The notes beneath the pieces were generated by a model. The model searched no databases, was not told where the DNA came from, and worked only from the letters and a program-made list of their open reading frames with translations. 6,324 nt of DNA from Bacteroidales bacterium (GTDB lineage Bacteria; Bacteroidota; Bacteroidia; Bacteroidales; UBA4181): positions 1-6,324 of the forward strand of contig JAIRLS010000016.1 in NCBI GenBank assembly GCA_031259205.1, read 5' to 3'. Positions 1-3,846 of this stretch are shown here, one piece after another. The position numbers and the translations under genes were made by a program. The number at the start of each line of letters is the position of its first letter. The first letter of the stretch is position 1.

Positions 1-1586
1 CCCTGTATTCCTTGCGAGCGCATCTCAATCCATGACATCAAATATACCCCGTCCCTTATTTTTACATATTTACAGGGAAAACTTCCCATTACGCCCACTT
101 CCGAATTTTGAAAAATGGCAAATGAAAACGACTCGGTGGTTGTGTAATAGTGCTGTGAGGCGACTTCGTCGCTGTATTCCCATGTGTATGATCGTCCCAG
201 CAACTCGTCTGTGAATTGATGGCGGTGTTTCGAGGGCGTAATACCATCCGTTTTAATAACGCCAAAAAACCACTGCTGACGGGGAACACGGGGATTTTCC
301 GCATCGTCAAAAGTGGAACGAATGCAGGTTACAAGTCCGTTTTTCAGGTCAATAGCATATTGCAAACCATCCACCGGGCAATCACTGTCGGTGGTGTGTG
401 CAAAAAACACTAATTGGTCGTCAATCTCAAAAGCATCGTATCGCTCCGGCTTCCATTCGCCTGCGCCTTCACGAAAACGCATGCTGAAATCTTCGCCGAT
501 TTCGTAATCCCAAGTTGTTTTATCGTCAAATACAATCGTAAATATCCTGTTATCAAGCAATGTAGAATGTTCCAGCATTTTTTTCTCTTTGCCCGTGCCT
601 TCAAACGCTCCTTTCCATGCCTTTGTTTTGACGGCTACTTCCTTCACATCTTCAAGCGTCATCGGTTTGGTCAAATCCAATGGACGGTAGAGATACCTCA
701 TTCCTTTGATTATTGGAAATTCCACAGGAATTCTCATAAATTCCGGGATGGTAGAGAGCAATTTTTGATTGGAAACGCCAAACGGACCAAATGCCGCCAC
801 TTGTCCGCGAATGGTTCCGGTATCGGAATAGAGTTGACGGATAAATTTGTCCTGCGCATCAAAGCCAAGCCGCACACCGATTTTTTCCAGTGTGTAAAGG
901 TCGATAACATCCAGCACAAAAGCACCGCTGAACTCTACTTCCACACGTGAATAAAGCCAATGGCGACTGTCGAGTTCGTAGTAATCAGTCGGATAAGCAA
1001 ATGTTTGTAATGAGCCTTCCGGTACCGACGCCGAATAATTATAAGAGCCGAACAGCGTTAATTCGTCAGCCCATTGTATCACTTTTCCGGTAAGCCGTTT
1101 TGTGACTTTGTGGCGGTGGGCGGGAACGTCTCTGCCTGCAATAAAGCCTGTGGCAATATGGCGTTGAAGTTCGCGCGGCGGCAGGGTCTGGTTAAAAAAG
1201 CTTTCCCCGCAAAGCCATGTTTCGAACACGGTGGCGAGTTGCGTGCGCTCATCCACCACGGCGACAAAGAAAGTAAGCGTGTTGTCTTTGCGCCAAACAT
1301 TCAGTGTGATGTCGTTTAAGCGCCTGCAGGCTGCTCCCTCAGGTACAATCACCGAGGTGCCGTCGTCCAGCGTGAGGGTATAGCCGGGGCTTTGTTCGCT
1401 GCCGGCAAATGTAAGCGGCTCCGTTCCGACAATATCCGTTACCTGTTGAGGGGTAAGGTTGGTGTATTGGAACATAAAATCGGCGACAATTTCTTCGCGC
1501 GACAGTTTTTTGGGTTCTTCACAAGCGGTTACAAATACTGTTGTAACAAAAGCGAACAGCGCCGCAAATAAAAATATTTTTTTCAT
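1..1586 (-). CDS. Lipoprotein with MoaF-like (calycin-fold) domains, 3' end cut off by the window edge
   Basis: An uninterrupted frame runs from the ATG at 1586 to the left edge, giving 528 complete codons with no stop, so the C-terminus is missing. Residues 1-21 form a lipoprotein signal peptide with lipobox VTAC and Cys22. The following EEP is acidic, as in some Bacteroidota surface-export signals (inference). Residues about 340-425 resemble the MoaF N-terminal domain: a DD-x-TTWDYEIG strand, YDAFEID, then a strand ending in AIDLKNGLVTCI. Residues 454-528 resemble the MoaF C-terminal domain: HRHQFTDELLGRSYTWEYSD, then RDGVYLMSWIEM. Residues 157-235 look like a diverged second copy (see the repeat entries). 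The MoaF family is named from a molybdopterin gene cluster, but its biochemical role is not established, and nothing here points to molybdenum. It lies 23 bases after the NTF2-like gene and is probably the fourth gene of the operon. I am confident that the gene is real and moderately confident of the family. Confidence 0.8.
   Translation of the reverse strand, partial: MKKIFLFAALFAFVTTVFVTACEEPKKLSREEIVADFMFQYTNLTPQQVTDIVGTEPLTFAGSEQSPGYTLTLDDGTSVIVPEGAACRRLNDITLNVWRKDNTLTFFVAVVDERTQLATVFETWLCGESFFNQTLPPRELQRHIATGFIAGRDVPAHRHKVTKRLTGKVIQWADELTLFGSYNYSASVPEGSLQTFAYPTDYYELDSRHWLYSRVEVEFSGAFVLDVIDLYTLEKIGVRLGFDAQDKFIRQLYSDTGTIRGQVAAFGPFGVSNQKLLSTIPEFMRIPVEFPIIKGMRYLYRPLDLTKPMTLEDVKEVAVKTKAWKGAFEGTGKEKKMLEHSTLLDNRIFTIVFDDKTTWDYEIGEDFSMRFREGAGEWKPERYDAFEIDDQLVFFAHTTDSDCPVDGLQYAIDLKNGLVTCIRSTFDDAENPRVPRQQWFFGVIKTDGITPSKHRHQFTDELLGRSYTWEYSDEVASQHYYTTTESFSFAIFQNSEVGVMGSFPCKYVKIRDGVYLMSWIEMRSQGIQ
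180..227 (-). repeat. Second copy of the HRH-x2-T-x2-L-x-G motif, start of the MoaF_C-like domain
   Basis: Codons 454-469 read HRHQFTDELLGRSYTW and open the better-conserved C-terminal MoaF-like domain. From memory, MoaF C-terminal domains typically begin with a His, then T-x-E-L-x-G-R and an aromatic strand, and this copy fits that pattern well. The partner copy is at codons 157-172. Confidence 0.5.
1071..1118 (-). repeat. First copy of the HRH-x2-T-x2-L-x-G motif inside the MoaF-like gene
   Basis: Codons 157-172 read HRHKVTKRLTGKVIQW. They match codons 454-469 (HRHQFTDELLGRSYTW) at H, R, H, T, L, G and W with identical spacing, 297 residues apart. The similarity then fades, but both copies continue with aromatic beta-strand patterns (LDSRHWLYSRVEVE here, IRDGVYLMSWIEM in the second copy). 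I infer an ancient intragenic duplication at the protein level. It is not a DNA repeat. Confidence 0.5.
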
Positions 1587-1609
1587 AGCCTATTCCTGTT
1601 TTTAATTAT
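1587..1609 (-). promoter_or_regulatory. Short intergenic spacer with Shine-Dalgarno-like AGGA before the MoaF-like gene
   Basis: The 23-base gap between the TAA of the NTF2-like gene and the ATG at 1586 is A/T-rich. On the minus strand it contains AGGA at 1597-1594, seven bases before the ATG. This supports the chosen start, which also places a proper lipoprotein signal peptide at the N-terminus. The gap has no room for a promoter or terminator, so co-transcription is expected. Shine-Dalgarno use is weak in Bacteroidota, so the motif may be incidental. Confidence 0.45.
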
Positions 1610-2584
1610 TTATTCCCAACCGGTCGCTGCCATATATCCCGTCATAAAGCCCAGCGCTTCGATTTCGTGGATCTGCCCGTCGCGAATTTTGAAGATGTGT
1701 GCGGCAGGCAGGTCAAAAGCAGGCATATCCAACATTTCGCGCGTTGTAACACCGGGCATATTATAAATAGGGAACGTTTTTTTCAGCATCGAATGGCGGA
1801 AGTGCGAAAATCCGATAGCCAGCCCTGTGGTTGAGTCAATCGCAAATACACGGACGTTATCAATATCGTCGATGTAGTCCATCATATTGGTGTTTAATTG
1901 CGGTACGGTTTTCAAGGCACTGTAATTAGGGTTCTCGTCCGTTTCGTTGTCGGGGATGCCGCTGTTGCTTGCCGGGGAGCCGTTTTCGCGGCGGGCGCAG
2001 TCGTCTGCTATGGGCGACAAGTAGCCGTTGTCCATTATCAGCGCATCATAGTAAGAATAGGCGATACCCACCATTTCATATCGCTTCATGCGCTGTTTTT
2101 CCGGAATGACCGTAAGGATACCGGGGCGGACGGTTTGCAGGTTTTTCATGTTTTTCGGCTCCAGATACCGGACTACCACGTGTTCGGCTTCATTGATAAA
2201 TCCGTCGTCATTGATTTTAAGACGAAGGGCTATCATTATGGGCTGGTTTTTTTCTTCCATCATGCCGATAAAACCGACTTCTTTCACTGCCGGGTCGGGA
2301 ACATAGATTTTGAAAGAAGACGGAACAGCCGAAGCGGTTTGCCAAAGCCCTTCGCCAATGGGCTTGGAATCGACGTTTTCTACAAACCGGGCATTCATGG
2401 CAAACGGTATTTGGCTGGGGTCGTGTGCCACGAGCGCCTTAAAATAGTTGTCCACAAGTTCAACCAGACATTGCCGGTCGGTACATTTCAAAGGTTCCCG
2501 GGGGGTAACCGCGAACGGGAACTGGGCATGACTTGCTATATTACAAGCAAGCATCAACAAGGAAATAATGATTATCTTTTTCAT
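1610..2584 (-). CDS. Secreted NTF2/SnoaL-like protein of the DUF8021 type
   Basis: This is a complete 324-residue protein. Residues 1-20 are a signal peptide with likely signal peptidase I cleavage at SHA|Q. Cys14 inside it has only a poor lipobox (MLAC), so a soluble periplasmic or secreted protein is preferred over a lipoprotein. The mature part opens with a two-cysteine segment, C34-x4-C39, leading into VDNYFKALVAHDPSQIPFA (residues 44-62) and GEGLWQTAS (77-85). These are typical of an NTF2-like fold module. Residues 191-202 read PIADDCARRENG, and the C-terminus ends in IFKIRDGQIHEIEALG (297-312), the usual closing strands of such domains. I recognise this pattern as the family called DUF8021, widespread in fungi and bacteria and of unknown function; that assignment is from memory. 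The ATG overlaps the stop of the mannanase gene by four bases (ATGA), which indicates translational coupling. It is not a recognisable glycosidase, esterase or sugar-binding protein. Binding or turnover of a small hydrophobic ligand is only a fold-based guess. Confidence 0.8.
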   Translation of the reverse strand: MKKIIIISLLMLACNIASHAQFPFAVTPREPLKCTDRQCLVELVDNYFKALVAHDPSQIPFAMNARFVENVDSKPIGEGLWQTASAVPSSFKIYVPDPAVKEVGFIGMMEEKNQPIMIALRLKINDDGFINEAEHVVVRYLEPKNMKNLQTVRPGILTVIPEKQRMKRYEMVGIAYSYYDALIMDNGYLSPIADDCARRENGSPASNSGIPDNETDENPNYSALKTVPQLNTNMMDYIDDIDNVRVFAIDSTTGLAIGFSHFRHSMLKKTFPIYNMPGVTTREMLDMPAFDLPAAHIFKIRDGQIHEIEALGFMTGYMAATGWE

Positions 2585-2590
2585 TTTTTT
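2581..2590 (-). other. ATGA start/stop overlap preceded by an A7 tract
   Basis: The mannanase gene ends TTA AAA AAA TGA, and the next gene starts at the last A of this run, giving an ATGA overlap at 2584-2581. This arrangement usually couples translation of the two genes. The A7 run (2590-2584) also has the phase of an A AAA AAA slippery heptamer for -1 frameshifting. A slip would bypass the stop and continue into the downstream frame. Coupling by re-initiation is the simpler reading. Confidence 0.75.
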
Positions 2591-3804
2591 AATTTATAAG
2601 TGTTATTTGTGAAATCAATTTTATCCATTGTCACGCTGTGTGAATTATTATAGATGGCTTCCACAGCAGGATTTGTAGACGGGAAGTTGAAAACCGGCGG
2701 CGCCGCAGGCGCTGCCGGAGGTGTTTCACCCGGCGGCGGTGGCGGCGGTATGTTTGCCATCATGGCGGCAAAGTCATAAATGCAATATCCCCATACCATG
2801 AACCACGACCAGTAAGGTTGCGTTTCGTAAATTTCGGCGGTGGGTGCATTACCTACTTCACCCAAAGCAATCAGTTTTCCGCCGCCCAATTCAAGTAACT
2901 GGTCGTGATGCGACTGTTTCCAGTCATTATTATACACATCGGCAGCCAATACATCCACATAGCCGGTTCCCGGGAAGAAATCGGCATAAGGACCGGCTTC
3001 ATCCCCGGGTATATCGCGCGGTGCATTGGTGTTCCATACCCAGATAAGATTGTTTAATTTGTGGTGATTGGTAAAATAGTCGTACATGGCTATCCACAAT
3101 TTCTTGAAGCCGTTTTCCCCCGGTTTGTTACACCACCAGAACCAGACGCCGTTCATCTCGTGGAAAGGACGCCAGAGGACAGGAATTTTTGCCTCTTCCA
3201 ATTGTTTCAAATATTTTGCGACACCGTCCATTTGGCGTTTCCATAAGGTATTCAGTTCCGTGCCGTCTGTTACCAGTTCGTCCCATTCTGCCTGCGAGGG
3301 GAGGCGTTCGGCTAACCGCCAAATATCGTCGCCGTTACATTCGTCGCCGTTGTTTGGGAAGCAGCAATGCCACATCAGCGTGATGATACGCCCCCGGGCA
3401 TATTGCCGCTTGGCTTCGTCTACCAGCGACTGCCGGAGCTGTTCTTTTGTCTGTCCGTTTACTTCACAGGGACCAAAAGGAGCCGTCAGGTTCATTGGTC
3501 CGCAGTGTTGAAACTTTTGTATATTGTCGCCAAGCGCCATAAAGCTAAAATCGGCGCCCCACAGTCCGGAACAGGTTCCCGTCATTTCATGAACTACCTC
3601 ATCGTACCGGGCAAAATCGCTCACGAAATTATGTTGTCCGGTAATGGTATATTTCCCCTGTAAGGAGTATAAGAAACCCAGAAGTTGGCGGACTTCCGGC
3701 GAAGCATCCGGATTTACCGGTTTAAATCCTGCTTCCTGCGTTCCGTTACACGCGAGTAAGCATCCGGATATTACTGCTAAAAATAATAATTTGTATATTT
3801 TCAT
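2581..3804 (-). CDS. GH26 family lipoprotein, predicted endo-beta-1,4-mannanase
   Basis: This is a complete 407-residue protein. Residues 1-18 with lipobox LLAC and Cys19 predict an outer-membrane lipoprotein. The GH26 (beta/alpha)8 catalytic domain spans about residues 35-400. Landmarks include GQHNF (56-60), LWGADFSF (81-88), LMWHCCFP (143-150), the acid/base motif WRPFHEMNG with Glu216, the aromatic subsite WFWW (221-224), LIWVWN (253-258), and the nucleophile strand LIALGEVG with Glu316. All match GH26 mannanases, which are retaining enzymes that cleave internal beta-1,4-mannosyl bonds in mannan, glucomannan or galactomannan. Some GH26 members act on other beta-glycans, so the substrate is probable but not proven. 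The mature protein is cysteine-rich (C78, C101, C113, C147, C148, C156, C225, C341). A run of six prolines and more Pro/Ala follows the last core strand (see the low-complexity entry). It lies 42 bases after the GH9 gene and overlaps the next gene by ATGA, so it is part of one operon. Confidence 0.93.
   Translation of the reverse strand: MKIYKLLFLAVISGCLLACNGTQEAGFKPVNPDASPEVRQLLGFLYSLQGKYTITGQHNFVSDFARYDEVVHEMTGTCSGLWGADFSFMALGDNIQKFQHCGPMNLTAPFGPCEVNGQTKEQLRQSLVDEAKRQYARGRIITLMWHCCFPNNGDECNGDDIWRLAERLPSQAEWDELVTDGTELNTLWKRQMDGVAKYLKQLEEAKIPVLWRPFHEMNGVWFWWCNKPGENGFKKLWIAMYDYFTNHHKLNNLIWVWNTNAPRDIPGDEAGPYADFFPGTGYVDVLAADVYNNDWKQSHHDQLLELGGGKLIALGEVGNAPTAEIYETQPYWSWFMVWGYCIYDFAAMMANIPPPPPPGETPPAAPAAPPVFNFPSTNPAVEAIYNNSHSVTMDKIDFTNNTYKLKK
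2695..2748 (-). repeat. Low-complexity Pro/Ala-rich insertion in the GH26 gene
   Basis: Codons 353-370 give six prolines in a row (353-358), then GETPPAAPAAPP. The segment sits between the strand WSWFMVWGYCIYDF (residues 332-345) and the final helix that begins near NPAVEAIYNN (378-387). In typical GH26 enzymes the corresponding loop is short and not proline-rich. The coding DNA is locally GC-rich (a CCG/CCA run at 2731-2748). Six consecutive prolines would be expected to need elongation factor P for efficient translation. It looks like an expanded loop or linker. It does not disrupt the frame. Confidence 0.8.
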
Positions 3805-3846
3805 AAGTATAAAATTTAGAATGTTTATTTATTTTTGTGTTCTGCC
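3805..3846 (-). promoter_or_regulatory. 42-base A/T-rich spacer between the GH9 and GH26 genes
   Basis: The spacer lies between the TAA of the GH9 gene and the ATG of the GH26 gene. On the minus strand it is strongly A/T-rich with no purine-rich Shine-Dalgarno, as is usual for Bacteroidota leaders. I see no TAnnTTTG-type -7 element and no hairpin followed by a T-tract. Read-through from the GH9 gene is therefore the likely source of downstream transcription. Confidence 0.5.

Noticed and set aside
414..950. Plus-strand open frame of 178 codons
   Set aside because: It is exactly antisense to, and in mirrored codon register with, the continuous MoaF-like minus-strand frame. It shows no domain, signal or leader.
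1..1586. Possible pseudogene or gene-free region at the left end
   Set aside because: Short frames on both strands gave this impression, but reading every codon from the ATG at 1586 shows no stop to the window edge. It is an intact partial gene.
1610..2584. Lipoprotein call for the DUF8021-like protein based on Cys14
   Set aside because: The residues before Cys14 (MLA) fit a lipobox poorly, and a better signal peptidase I site (SHA|Q) follows. A soluble exported protein is preferred.
1898..2599. Plus-strand open frame of 233 codons
   Set aside because: It lies antisense to the DUF8021-like gene, which has a signal peptide and family motifs. The plus-strand translation has no recognisable features.
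3086..3511. Plus-strand open frame of 141 codons
   Set aside because: It is antisense to the GH26 catalytic core, which carries both active-site glutamates. The plus-strand translation is a low-complexity, Ser-rich shadow.
3805..3846. Internal promoter or transcription terminator between the GH9 and GH26 genes
   Set aside because: The A/T-rich spacer has no TAnnTTTG-type element and no stable inverted repeat with a T-tract.
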